Shown here in pieces: positions 36,462-47,808 of a stretch of 64,000 nucleotides of DNA. Both the position numbers and the translations under genes were made by a program. Where the stretch lies: assembly GCA_964017065.1 (NCBI GenBank), contig OZ024784.1, positions 16,597,152-16,661,151 of the forward strand, given 5' to 3'. The notes under the pieces were generated by a model that was not told the origin of the DNA, searched no databases, and worked only from the letters and a program-made list of their open reading frames with translations. The stretch is from Haliclona indistincta. Taxonomy: Eukaryota; Porifera; Demospongiae; Haplosclerida; Chalinidae. Every line of letters begins with the position of its first letter. The stretch's first letter is position 1.

Positions 36462-37631
36462 TTACAGATACTGAACTGCAGTAGACATTTTCAAAATTGA
36501 CCATGCCACAGCAAGTAACACAATCAGTGAAATAACTACAATAAACAATGTGTAACTATGGTCTACATGTACATTTATATTATTTTTGGTACTTTGTCGG
36601 GACACATCTGGTACTTCGTCGGGGCACCTCTGGTACTTTGTCGGAGCACCTCTGGTACTTTGTCGGGACACCTCTAGTACTTCGTCGGGGCACCTCCACT
36701 GTCCTCTGAATGGAATTCTGCTGATGCAAAGCATATGAGGAACTCTGTCATACGGCTTTCTTCTTAAAACAAGCTGATTGACTTTAGAATTCGGACCAAA
36801 AAAGAATCCAAATACCAGATGCTCCCAGTTTCGTTCTTCATGATCTCGTTTGTTGTAAACGAAGTGGCTATCTAAACGGTGACCATTCCAAATTCCATTA
36901 TCGTCTAGCATTCCATTGAGGCTGACATGACGTATGTTCTCGCGGAGTGGCGGGAGGTGCTCGAGATTGTTTCGGTCAGCGTTGCTACATATGAGAACGA
37001 CATAGCAAATCTCCCTCCTGTATCGAAGAGTACCAGCTTTTTTAAAATAGAGAACCGGTTCTTTATTATCCTCTATGACATGGGCTAGGCGAAATTGATA
37101 AAGCATATGTTGAAAACTGAAAGAAAACTTGCAGGCTCCATATATTGAATCCTGTGGCTTCTCTTCATCAATGCCCCACCAAGAGTATCTTCCTTCAGGG
37201 AGGAGACGCTGTTCCGTGGAAATGAACGTATAACTAGTGTCCAGATCTGGAGCACTTGATTCCTTCCTGATGTATGAGTGCCCCAATGACTTTCCTGGTC
37301 GCCGTTCATTGAATAAACACTTTCCTTTCTTCTCATGTGAGTTGAAGGTATATACGATATTCATAGTATCAGGGTCATAGCTGATGATTTCTTTAGCTTG
37401 TGCCTTGTGAGTCACATGGCATAGTCTCTCTACATGAACTGGTACTGAGCCTGGCTTTGGTGAACACTTTCCCCATGGATAATCAGAGACGAATTTTCTT
37501 TCAAGGAATACTTCTATTGATCCCTTACCTTCCCAGCGTTTTCGTAGTTCCCTGCAGTATAAAAGAGTTAAAAATACAAATAGCCATAAAACTTACTTGC
37601 CAGTTTGATTTTTTGCATATGCTGCAGTCAT
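36462..37631 (-). CDS. member 4 of the tandem family (type B) with C-terminal transmembrane anchor
   Basis: Exon 1 (37597-37631) encodes MTAAYAKNQTG and exon 2 starts at 37551. Family blocks are DYPWGKC, RLCHVTHKA, LPEGRYSWWG, YFKKAGTLRYRREICYVVLI, LPPLRENIRHVSLNGMLDD and WEHLVFGFFFG. Where relatives end with a TWFCP-type tail, this copy has QWRCPDE and then an extension made by a 22-bp repeat (36587-36696). It closes with a clear membrane segment (YTLFIVVISLIVLLAVAWSI) near the C-terminus. Without a signal peptide it would be tail-anchored, with the domain facing the cytosol. This is the only membrane-bound member seen and may bring the family to a membrane. Confidence 0.75.
36587..36696. 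repeat. 22-bp coding minisatellite read in rotating frames
   Basis: Five near-identical 22-bp units (ggtacttygtcgggrcacctct) lie inside the member 4 reading frame. Since 22 is not a multiple of three, consecutive units are read in different frames, giving a 22-residue super-repeat over 66 bp (RCPDEVLEVSRQST..., then RCPDEVPDVSRQST...). The repeat starts at the conserved CPDE motif and appears to have grown from it. Confidence 0.85.
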
Positions 37632-37995
37632 AGTGTATTTACTGTTGTTCTTTAACTTATCTGGCACGTGCTCAACCGCACCGGAAGAATGAAGGGACTG
37701 GCAACACTCAACAGTGAACTCTGGCATTTTAGCGCGTGCAATCCTTGTTGTAATAGCGGAGTGTACATTATGTCATGAATACTAGATACTAGTACATTCA
37801 AGAGCTGATCATGCAGTGTCAGCAGCAAGCAACGTGCAATGCGCATTGACAACATCAGTCCAGCGTGCAATTGACATAACGCAACGGCAAGCTTCTTGAT
37901 TTACATTTGTACCCAAAACTAAAAAATTGTGGTTATTAATTTACGTCTCACTACTTTTTTATTACATTTACATGCACATTGTTCTAAACAAAAAT

Positions 37996-39019
37996 TCAAT
38001 AGTCTGCAGTTAGCTCTTGAAGGCTCTTGTAAGCAGGCAGGAAAGGATGATCAGGACAGAACCATGTTCGTTTAATGTTACCCCAGCGGTACTCTTCTGG
38101 TCGATATTCTTCTTTAACTTTGAAAGAACGAACGCAAGGCTTGCTGATATTGTGGGGATGATATGGATTATACTCAACATTTCCTGAAGGCAAAATAAGG
38201 CTGTTATCATCACTGCTAAAGTAAAATCCAAATACCAACTGCTCCCAGGATTTATCTAGGTATTGATGTTTGAGATATATCATTTCAGCCTCTGGATTGA
38301 CTAATTTGCCATTTTCATCTAGCATTCCATTCAAGCTAACGTGCCCTCCTTCCTCAGTGACTGGTGGGAGATGCTCAACCTGGCTTAGGTCATCAGTGTC
38401 AGCACAAACAAGGACTACATAACAGATTTCATATCTGTAACGAAGAGTACCAGCTTTTTAAAAGAGAAGACTAGGTACTGGGTTGCCCTCTGTGATGTGG
38501 GCTTGGCGGAACTGCTCAAGGATATTTGGAAAACTAGTGGTAAAGACATGACCACCATAAGTATATTCTTTTCCTGGTTCTTCTATTCCCCACCATGAGT
38601 AGCTACCTTCAGAGAGCACAGAACTATATGGAGGCACGTACTGATACTTGGTCATGCTAGTTGGAACTGTTCCACTTAGTAAATCTTGGCATCTATATGA
38701 GTGCCCGATTGGTCTTCCATCTATAACATCTCCATACTTTCCGTTTTTTGGATTCGATTTGAAGATGTATTTCTCTCCACTGTGAATTTTCTCTGCTATT
38801 CTCCTATGAGTAGCATGGCACAGTTTCTTTACTGGAACAGCGATTGGCTCTAGAAAAGTGTTACATTCCTTCCACGGAAAATGAGGTACAAAGCAGCCAT
38901 CATAGGAGACTTCCAGTATTTCCTTGCTCCATCTACTCTCAAATTCCCTGAAATATCAACAGATTATATAGCAGCCTAGCAGGTGTGATTATTGTCAAAG
39001 CTTACCCTCCATATGGCAT
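37996..39019 (-). pseudogene. member 5 of the tandem family (type B) with a single in-frame stop
   Basis: Exon 1 (39006-39019) encodes MPYG, and exon 2 starts at 38947. The frame is open through HFPWKECN, LCHATHRR, GRPIGHSYRC, SYSWWG and YGGHVFTTSFPNILEQFRQA. It then meets TAA at about 38458-38460, exactly where relatives read FFKKAGTLRY; the three-base difference creates the stop. The same frame then continues intact (KAGTLRYRYEICYVVLVCAD ... WEQLVFGFYFS ... TWFCPDHP) to 37996. This is either a very young pseudogene, a polymorphic null, a read-through case or an assembly error. Everything else is intact. Confidence 0.7.
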
Positions 39020-39300
39020 TGTATCGACTGATCTGGCAAGCTGGTTGGGCAAAATTTCTGATAATAGTTATTATTCTGAAATCAGAACAACCACTAACTG
39101 GTTATTTGTGCAGGTGTGCAGTTGCGGTTGAATAAAAAACGATAAATTGACTAAACCCACACCCCCAATACCTATCTCCCACACTAAGATTCTCTGCCAT
39201 GGTCTACCTAGCAAACATTAGGCTACCTTATTTTTACTACAAGGTTTTTGCTTTTTCACAGCAGTTGTCCACTTAGCAATCAAAACCAAGTATACATTCC

Positions 39301-39525
39301 TTAATGGTCTTGTAAGTGTTGAACATGCAATCCTCTTAGCCTAAGTGTTCTAACTACTGTCTGCATATAATTAGAACTGTCTGGTGTGGAGCATTCTGAT
39401 GCCTCAGTTTCAATGTGAACTACAAATGAGCATAGGTTCTTCTTGTACCGAAGTGTGCCTCCAACTTGAAGATGCTCTTTAGAATTTTTAACACTACTAA
39501 TCTTCCTGAAATAGCAGAAACACAA
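39301..39525 (-). pseudogene. fragment of a type A family member
   Basis: Only the central block is left: EHLQVGGTLRYKKNLCSFVV followed by HIETEASECSTPDSS. This matches RVGGTLRYKKEICYVIIVHT-type sequence of neighbours. N-terminal and C-terminal thirds are missing. The surrounding DNA (39540-39660) resembles the upstream flank of member 3, so this is a decayed unit of the array. Confidence 0.65.
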
Positions 39526-40043
39526 ATTATGATGTTAGCTGTAACTGTCAAAACCACCTCCCATATCTAGTTTCAGTGACAGTCTAGTTTATTCATAACA
39601 ATACCTGTTTACTGCTGAATTCTTGCAATTACCACAAGATCATATCTTTTACTCACTATCAGTTTTCACTGAAATGCTTCCTTCTTGTCATCATTCTCGA
39701 AAAACCCTCCTTGGCAGGTCTTCCAGCATCATAGTGTGCTAATGTACAATTTTGGACTCGATTTGAAGTAGTACATGCCTCATGTAGTCTGACTATCAAT
39801 CACATGATCACACCTATATATCGCTATGCATGAACTGCTGGTATACACAGTTGACATTTTCAAAATTAACCACCACAGCAAATTTTTGTTTCACTATCAG
39901 CTTCTGGTTTCAGTAGGAAACACTGTTTCAAATTTCAAGATCATTCTATGACAGCAATGTGTTTCAATATACTGCATATTTAGTACTCACTTGTAATAAG
40001 TGACGTTACTATTGTTATCTGCACAACTAGTGGAGTGTTCAAG

Positions 40044-41071
40044 CTAATAATTGTCCACAAGCTGTTCTTGGCTGTATCCCTTTGGTAGGTCTTTATCTTC
40101 TGGGCAATACCATTTTATTCCTGGGTGAGGACGATGTTCTTGCTTCACTTTAAATTTACGAACACATTTATTGTGTCGTACTGAGCTTTTTATCACTTTT
40201 TCTTTCTTGAGATTAAGGCTGCTGTCACAATCATTAAAATAAAAAGCAAAAGTGAAATAATCAGTGCTCCTATTATCATATGACCTAGAAATGAACTCAG
40301 GAGCCGCATCGCTCTTCCAATCTACTCTACCGTCTTCATGAAGAAACCCATTCAGCCTGAAGTGATCGCTGTCATGTAAAGGGGGAAGACGCTTTATCTC
40401 ATCAGTTGCCTCAGCCTCTGTATGTACTATGATGACATAGCAAATCTCCTTTTTATATCTAAGCGTTCCTCCAACTCGAAGGAACAAATCTGAATCTAGA
40501 TCATGAGTCTGACCGAACTTAAAGGTACCCAATGCAGATCTTAAATTTGTGGTGAGCTTTCCATTGCCGTACATGGAGCTGTCAGTAGTGCTAGTACCCC
40601 ACCAGATGTAGTAGCCATCTGGTAGTAGCTGGTCTTCCTGTGTAACAGGTGTATACCTGGTTTGCGGAGTTGGTACCTTGATGTGTGTGAGTCCACATCT
40701 GTATGACTCTCCTAATGGAGATCCATCCATCACCTCGTACCCGCACTTTCCGTACTTCTTCTTTGGTTGAAAGCAGTAATGACTGTCATTGTCCATTTCA
40801 TCTATGTTCTTCGTGTGTGTGATATGGGAGATGTCATATATCTTCTTGAAGTCTCTGCTGCCTTCAACTTCATCGCATTCTCCCCAAGGAAAGTAGGTCA
40901 CATGTTCTTTCGGATAATACACTTCAGGAAGAAACTCAAATGTTTCATCCCAATGCATTTTAAAATACCTGCAGTAGTGGAAATTGTATGTATAAGAAGT
41001 AAGAAACTTTGACTACACTATAAATTCCAAGAAAGTCTTACGTACTCTCCTGATTGTGTGATTGAGGCCAT
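40044..41071 (-). CDS. member 6 of the tandem PWGEC/WWG family (type A)
   Basis: Exon 1 (41046-41071) encodes MASITQSG, phase 2. Exon 2 (40968 to 40044) is open. Landmarks are EVYYPKEHVTYFPWGEC, DISHITHTKN, KYGKCGYEVMDGSPLGESYR, LPDGYYIWWGTST, SMYGNGKLTT, RVGGTLRYKKEICYVIIVHT, LPPLHDSDHFRLNGFLHEDG, FTFAFYFNDC and KWYCPEDKDLP. It is intact, about 315 residues. It is the closest relative of broken member 1 (both share LHDSDHFRLNG or LQDSDHFRLNG). No signal peptide or membrane segment. Function unknown. Confidence 0.77.
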
Positions 41072-41482
41072 CGCAATCCAAGAACTACTTACGCAACTAG
41101 TGTTGTTGACACTGCTCTGCTAGCTTGTGGTTAGTTCTTTTAATTGTTATTGCAGATGTCTCCTCCTATGTATAGTCTACTTACTGAAAATCATCACTTG
41201 TATTATATTATTCATAGTTCTGTTTATTCTGGAAATTATCTAACAATGTGAATCTTATACCCTGTAAAATTAACATGCTTACATGTTGAATATCTCTATT
41301 CTATTCCATGTTAGTGTACCCCATACCCCTGATTTGAAAACATATCAGATTCTAAAAGGAGTGACTTGTATTACTTCTCAGTAATCTTGTACAAGATCAG
41401 ATAGTGCAATGTAAGTTGTTGTACTTAGATTTTAACTGTCTATTGCACTGCAATACACTAAATATTCATTGATTACAGCTGT

Positions 41483-42452
41483 TTAGTTCTTAGGTATGCG
41501 TTCAGGACAGCACCATTCTGTAGCTCCTTTAGGAAGAACTGAACGAAGGCATTTCGTATGAGTGACTGAAGATTGTTTTACATTTTCAAGGCAAAGAGGT
41601 TTTTCACAGTCATCAAAATAGAAAGCAAATGCAAACTGATCGTAGCAGCCGTCACTGTAGAACCTTCGAACAAATGTAGGTGTAACATCCCAGTTAATAA
41701 CTCGACCACGTGCATCAAGAAATCCATTCAATTTGAAGTGAGCGTTGCTTCTCAGAGGAGGTAGTGCCTCTATTTCAGCTGATGCCTCAGTTTCAGTGTG
41801 AACTATGATTACATAGCATATCTCCTTCCTATAGCGAAGGGTGCCTCCAACTCGAAGATAAACTTCCGGTGGTTTCTCTTCATTAGGATCTTTTTGGCAC
41901 CACTTGAATTTGCCCAATGCAGACCTAAAACTGGTAGTAAGCTTCTCGGTACCATACATCGAATGGTTTACAGTACTGGCACCCCACCAACTGTAGTAGC
42001 CATCGGGTAGAACTAGTTGATCATGTGCGATGCGAATGTACTCAGTCTCAGCTGTTGGTGTTCTGCGCTTCAGGTTACATCGGTATGATTCCCCCAAGGG
42101 AGAGCCATCTGTCACTTCATAGCCACATTTACCATATTTCTCAGCTGGTTTAAAATTGAATTTCGTAGCTCCAGCTTCGATTTTTGTCGCGTTAGTTTTG
42201 TGAGTGATGTGAGAGATAGTCTGGATCACATACGTCTGAGAAGATTTGGTTTCATCGAGTTTGCACTCTCCCCAAGGAAAACAAGTCACCAGCTCCTTTG
42301 GATAATACACCTCAGTATGAAACCTACTCTCAAACCAATGTTCTTTGAAGTAGCTATACAAGTAAAAATTTCAAGTTTTAGAATGTACCAAATTAAAGCA
42401 GTGTAGTGCTATACAATATGATTTACCTTCCTTTCTTTGAGTTTGAAGCCAT
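41483..42452 (-). CDS. member 7 of the tandem PWGEC/WWG family (type A)
   Basis: Exon 1 (42427-42452) encodes MASNSKKG and exon 2 (42353 to 41483) begins SYFKEHWFESRFHTEVYYPK. The family blocks are all present: CFPWGEC, ISHITHKTN, KYGKCGYEVTDGSPLGESYR, LPDGYYSWWG, SMYGTEKLTTSFRSALGKFK, RVGGTLRYRKEICYVIIVHT, LPPLRSNAHFKLNGFLDARG, FAFAFYFDDC and EWCCPE. It is intact, about 298 residues, and most like member 3 in the short CCP ending. It is the outermost copy of the array, back to back with the Kelch-kinase gene. Function unknown. Confidence 0.77.
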
Positions 42453-43217
42453 TCCAATCCCGATAATGCAGCTCTATAGTACCATATTACTGACACTATT
42501 GGCTGCTACAACTGGAACAGTTACAGATTCGATTTTAATTCTACACCTGCTGTAGAAATCTCCTCCCATATATCCACTTACAGGAAGTCGTGTACTCACT
42601 TCTATACCAGTATTCATAACTGTTTCACAGAATCACACTACAGCCCTGATTTATACAGATCATTCCTAAAAATAGCTCAATAAAAACAACTCATATTCCT
42701 ACAATAAAAACAGCTCATTCCTACAATAAAAACAGCTCAATTCTAAGTGTAAGGATATAACTTGTGCAAGAAAGTCTCACGTCTGCAGTATAGAGCTCAT
42801 TCCCATTATGTAAGTGCCTAAAAGTACTCACAATGAAGAAAAACATCCTGTACACTCGTATGCATAGAGATTTGAAGCAATACACAGAGCAGCCTATACA
42901 CTTGATAAAAGCTGAAGTTGAATGCATAAGCTAAACTTGTGAAGCCGCAATTGAAGGGCATCGCTGTGAGTAGTGGTATATAGTGCTAAATAATTATATT
43001 CACCGTTTCCTAGGGCTTCAAAAATACCTCTTAAGGATGAACAATACACTCACTGCCCGCCTCCTCAGGTTTCACCTCTCTGAGGTGAAATGCTATAAAC
43101 ATGAGATGTTATGATAACAAGTAACAGTACACTAATAGTGTGAGAAAGTAATAATGCTTCACAGTGGATAAAAGTAGCACTTCGCAATGGTTCCGCTGCA
43201 TTGAGATTGTGACCAGA
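42453..43217. promoter_or_regulatory. divergent intergenic region between family member 7 and the Kelch-kinase gene
   Basis: Two genes are transcribed away from this 765-bp stretch. It holds short repeats of caataaaaacagctca (about 42677-42735) and a small hairpin (tttcacctctctgaggtgaaa, about 43070-43091). No exon is visible. Confidence 0.4.
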
Positions 43218-46200
43218 ATGTCTAGTAAGTGAATTGGTAACAATCAGATTTTTTAAGATACTGTTGCTTGTTGTGTAGAAAACTGGTATGAGCCGTGTGG
43301 ACGTGAGTCAGCCCCAACTGCTGTTGTTGGAACCAACTTGTTCCTTTGGGCAGGAAACCAAGCAGGAATACCTCCTGTTCATGAAAGCACAGAAAAACGA
43401 AAGTTTTTTTCTTATGTTGATGTATTTCAACTGGAGTTGGGTAGCTGGGAGAAGGAGCATACAATGGGAGCACCTCCTCTTGGAGTGTGGGGCTATGCTT
43501 GTGCAGCTATGGACACTGACATCTACTATTTCAGTGGATTCTGTGGTCACGATGACTGCATACACAATAGTGTCAGCAAGCTCAGTACACCGACACTGCA
43601 GTGGAGTGAACTGGCAGCAACTGAATCACACGGAGAGCATCCAATGAAGAAGACCTACTCAGGCATGGTAGCATTTAAAGATGGAGACGAAGAGCATCTT
43701 TTTACGATCGGGGGAGTTGGAGATGCAGCACCATTCCGCCAGCCTGGGGCTGAGTACAAGTCAATCAGTGGTAGAGTGTATACCAATGAGCAGCATATAT
43801 TTACTCTAAACTCCTGTGAGTTGCTAGTTGTTGTGTTTAACTGATGTGATTATATCTCTACAGGTAAATGGTCATCACCGGTGGTTGCTGGAAAGCCACC
43901 TCCTCCATGTTCTCATTTCTCATTGATATCTGTCGGTGGCAACAGAGCAGCAATGTTTGGTGGAGAACATGGTCATAGAGAATCCATGCCCTGTGATCTG
44001 TTTATTGTTGAATTAGGAAGACACTGTGTGGTATGTATGTGTGTTTAAACAACTGTGCATGAGTTTGTTGTGAAAAGAAGTTAACAATTTAGCATTTCAA
44101 AAAGTTGAAAGTGTAAATAGCTAATTCCACGATAATTAGTATTGTGCAGGGGTATTGTGTTAATTTTTTCTTAGTTCTGGACCAAGATGAGTAAGCCAGT
44201 TGATCGAATGATGCAATGGCCTGAGAACAGAAGTGAGCATGCTGCAGCTAGCATCAGTGGTCCTGTCATATTGATGATTGGAGGAGGAGGTAGTGATTGC
44301 TGGATCACTACTGCCACTACAAGAATATGGAAGAAGGTGACTATAGCTTTGACTTTACTACCATCATTATTATTTATTATAGTTATCACTTCCTGAGTCA
44401 GTCACTAGGCGTGGTTATCATTCCGTCTCTGCGTTCCAACTAGGAGACCAGTGTGTATGGTTGCTGGTATTTGGTGGAAAAATTGCTAAAGCAATCATTG
44501 CTTGCACTGCAATTGTGGAACTAAGTAAGGAAATGATTCGTCACTTATAACATTACCAATAAAATGTCTGTCCTGTGTATAGTCCAGGGAGGAGACGGTC
44601 AATGGAGTGTGAGGAAGGTGATGGAAGGAGCAGCACTGGCTAACAAGAAGAAATACCAGAGCAGACTAGCTGAAGGAAGGAAGTGGAGGAAGGAGCTACT
44701 ATCTGCAGAGGGCGATAGTGACAGGAGTCTATTTGAGCATCACTTATGGCAGCAAGTTCAACAGCTCTATGATCAGATTAAGCACATTGAGCAGCTCAGC
44801 CGACAGGCTGACCAAACACACCAACAAGAAAAGAGACAACTGCAGGATAGCTTGCGTCGCTCAGAGGAGGATAATCAACAGTTAAACCAGCAGTTGACAC
44901 AGGAGCGGAGTGTACTGACAAAAGCTCGACAAGATCTGAACTCAGCTAGCACAAGCCTCAGTGAGACTCAGCAGCAGGTACAGCAGCTGACAGCAAGGTC
45001 TGATACACTTGACAAGGAGAAAAAAGCAGTACAGGATAGTCTACATGACTTAGAGGGGGAGAATCAACAGCTGACTCAACAGTTGACTGAAGAACAAGAT
45101 TTACTGACAAAGGCTCAGCAAGATTTAGACACAGCCAACACAAGCCTGAATGAGACAAAGCAACAAGTCCAGTTGTGGGCAGCAAGGTCTGATACACTAG
45201 ACAAAGAAAGGAAACTGCTGCAAGATTTTTTGCGGCGATCAGAAGAGGAGAATCGACTACTACATCAGCAGTTGACTCAGGAGAGAAGTTTACTGACAAC
45301 AGCTCAGCAAAATCTCAACTCAGCCAATGCAAGCCTCAGTGAAACACAGCGACATGTACAGCAGTTGACAGCAAGGCCTGGCACACTAGAAATGGAGAAG
45401 AAAATGCTGCAAGATTGCTTACATCGCTCAGAAGAAGAAAATCAACTAATACACCAGCAGTTGATTCGAGAGCGAAGTTTGCTGACGAAGGCTCAGCAAG
45501 ATTTGGAGTCAGCCAACACCACTCTCAGTGAGACACAGCTGAAGGTCCAGCAGTGGATAGCAAGATCTAATTCATTAGAGAGAGAGAAAAAAGCAATTCA
45601 GAAACAGGTCCAGCATGTTCAGATACCAGAACAGGTTAGCTGTAAAAATATGATCATAGCGTTTTGTTAACTGCATTGTCTTAGGATGCTGACCTCAAGG
45701 AAGATTATCTTCACTGGGCTGTGAAGAGAGAGGAGCTAGTGATAACCAGTGAAGTGCTTGGTATGGGTGGATGGGGTAAGGTGAGAGTTGCTAAACTGAG
45801 GGGCTACCGTGTTGCTGCTAAATGCCTGCATCAAGAAATACTGTCAGAGCACAACATTCAGCAGTTCAAACGAGAAATGAACATCTCTGCGAAGCTTCGC
45901 CATCCTAACGTGCTGCTCTTTATGGGTGCAACGTTGGTAGGGGAGCCAATAATACTGACAGAACTGCTCCCTACTAGTCTAAGGAATGAGCTGGGAAAGA
46001 GGAAGCTAGATAGGTCTGAGATATGTTCTATTGTCCAAGATGTTGCATATGGTCTAAGTTACCTGCATCAATGGAAGCCTCATCCCATCGTCCATCGAGA
46101 CATCAGCAGTGCAAATATACTCCTTGAATCTTTGCAAAATGGCTGGCGAGCTAAGGTGTCTGACTATGGATCAGCCAACTTCATGAACCAGATCTCCACT

Positions 46201-47037
46201 GTCGGTCCGGGTAGTCCTGCCTATGCTGCTCCGGAGGCAAGGCTCCCAGATCAACAGACACCAAAAATGGACGTCTACAGTTTCGGAGTATTGCTGGTAG
46301 AGATGTGTGTTGGATATCGTCCTGAGGCCGCATCAGAAGATAGAGAGGCACATATCCAGCGTATCAACTGGCCGGAAATGGTTTCCCTCGTAAGAAGGTG
46401 CATAAAAGATGCACCTGCTGATCGTCCTAACATGTCAGGCATTGTTAGTATGTCTCTCAATGGTAGGAACACTAACATTCAAATCAAGACTGTTCTATAT
46501 TTGGTTGTTGTAGAGTGTCACTCAGGTCTACATCGAGCAACATCATCCAGCTCTGTCATGGATCAGAACTGGTATCATACGAAAATATCCACCCCACAAG
46601 CTGCAGAGAGATTACACAGCTTGAATCAAGTACGTTTGATAACATGTACTCTTTATGATACAAACCTATGCAGGATGGGGCATTTCTTGTCCGCGACAGC
46701 AACACTTACCCTGGAGAGTATGCTATTTCTGTGCTCTACAAAAACCTAGCCTTTCATCGCCGGTAAAGATAAGGACACACAAGCGCACAGTAATGCTATA
46801 ATCTGTAATTTTCCTATGCATAGCATACAGTACAACAATGGTTCATACTCTCTTCAACCACACACTCAGGTGACTGTATATCCCCTTTTTCAACTTCAAG
46901 TATTTCACAATGTTTTTTTTTTACAGAAGTGTAGTACTATTCTTGACTTGGTAACCTATCACAAGAAACAGCCCATTATTCTCCCAGCTGGTCAAAGCGT
47001 ACTTTTAAAAATTGGAGTTTCTAATTTAGTAAATTAG
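43218..47037 (+). CDS. Kelch-coiled-coil-protein kinase-SH2 fusion protein
   Basis: Exon 1 (43218-43224) joins 43279 in phase to give MSKNWYEPCGRESAPTAVVG. Kelch-like repeats follow (VWGYACAAMDTDIYYFSGFC; LISVGGNRAAMFGGEHGHRE; GYHSVSAFQLGDQ). Then come four 63-residue coiled-coil repeats (44840-45595). The kinase domain starts near 45730: Gly loop GMGGWGKV, VAAKCL with the Lys, a helix-C Glu (FKREMNISAKLRHPNVLLFM), HRDISSANILL, DYG instead of DFG, and DVYSFGVLLVEM. It is closest to the TKL group and looks catalytically competent. A C-terminal SH2 domain follows: NWYHTKIS, FLVRDSNTYPGEYAISVLYK, IQYNNGSYSL and STILDLVTYHKK. SH2 with a Kelch scaffold suggests a phosphotyrosine-recruited signalling kinase; its partners are unknown. 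Stop TAG at 47035. Confidence 0.85.
44840..45595 (+). repeat. four 189-bp in-frame repeats encoding a 63-residue coiled coil
   Basis: Each unit reads roughly LQDSLRRSEEDNQQLNQQLT, then QERSLLTKAQQDLNSANTSL and SETQQQVQQLTARSDTLDKE. Sixty-three residues equal nine heptads, so repeat gain or loss keeps both the reading frame and the coiled-coil register. Confidence 0.88.
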
Positions 47038-47076
47038 CAGCAAAGTGACATTACTATAAAACTAGAACACATTTTA

Positions 47077-47808
47077 TTATTTAGCCACTGTGAGGTTTTT
47101 ATATACAACATTCATTCCGGCATCACTCTTCTTTTCTTTCTTTGGAGCACAGCACATTAGTCCTATCTGAACTGCCTCGTCAGGGCTCGCCAGCCTAAGA
47201 GCTGCTTCACGTAGGAACACCCATTCACCATCTTTGTTCTGGTACTCTATAAGAATCTCGCAAGCTGTGGGATATCGCTGACACGAGGCTCGAATAGACA
47301 CGTTTTCTGATGTATGCCACTTCAGATAATTCCAATCGCTCATATCATTAGTGACCACACAGCTCATTCGCGGTTCATCAGACACATATTCAATGCCTGA
47401 TTTCAACCATACTTGTTCATTGATGAACACCATTATACCAGCTTGGTCATACAGCACTCTGCCCTCGAGTGTAAATGTGGTTTGGAATACCCATTCATTC
47501 ACTTGAGCTGGTACAGTATACAACAAGGCATGCCCACTGACTCTATGAGCAGGAGGAACTCTAAAGTCCTTCAGCCAGTAATCAGTTTTAGGGTTTGGAG
47601 TAATCTTTAGTCCAGTTCCTGGTAACAGCTCGACGCCATCATCATCAGGAGGATTCAACCATTTTATAGGAGCCTTGTAGAAAGCATCTTGTGATTGCTG
47701 AGTGAAGTCACAATCCAAAAGAGAGCTAGCCATGCTGAAGATATCGAAGGTGTGGCTTGTTGCAGATTCACGTGATCCGAGCCTGTAGCTAGCTCGAGCT
47801 GCAGACAC
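47077..47808 (-). CDS. DUF1349 / Ree1-like concanavalin-fold protein
   Basis: A single-exon frame of 243 codons. The core matches the DUF1349 family: IKWLNPPDDDGVELLPGTGL, ITPNPKTDYWLKDF, YDQAGIMVFINEQVWLKSGI, WNYLKWHTSENVSIRASCQR and VQIGLMCCAPKKEKK. The family includes yeast Ree1 (regulation of enolase) and bacterial proteins with a laminin-G/concanavalin-like fold; its biochemical role in animals is not established. Met26 (47733, MASSLLDCDF) is a better start by family alignment; the upstream ATG at 47808 adds 25 residues. Its 3' end lies 40 bp from that of the Kelch-kinase gene. Confidence 0.85.
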   Translation of the reverse strand: MSAARASYRLGSRESATSHTFDIFSMASSLLDCDFTQQSQDAFYKAPIKWLNPPDDDGVELLPGTGLKITPNPKTDYWLKDFRVPPAHRVSGHALLYTVPAQVNEWVFQTTFTLEGRVLYDQAGIMVFINEQVWLKSGIEYVSDEPRMSCVVTNDMSDWNYLKWHTSENVSIRASCQRYPTACEILIEYQNKDGEWVFLREAALRLASPDEAVQIGLMCCAPKKEKKSDAGMNVVYKNLTVAK

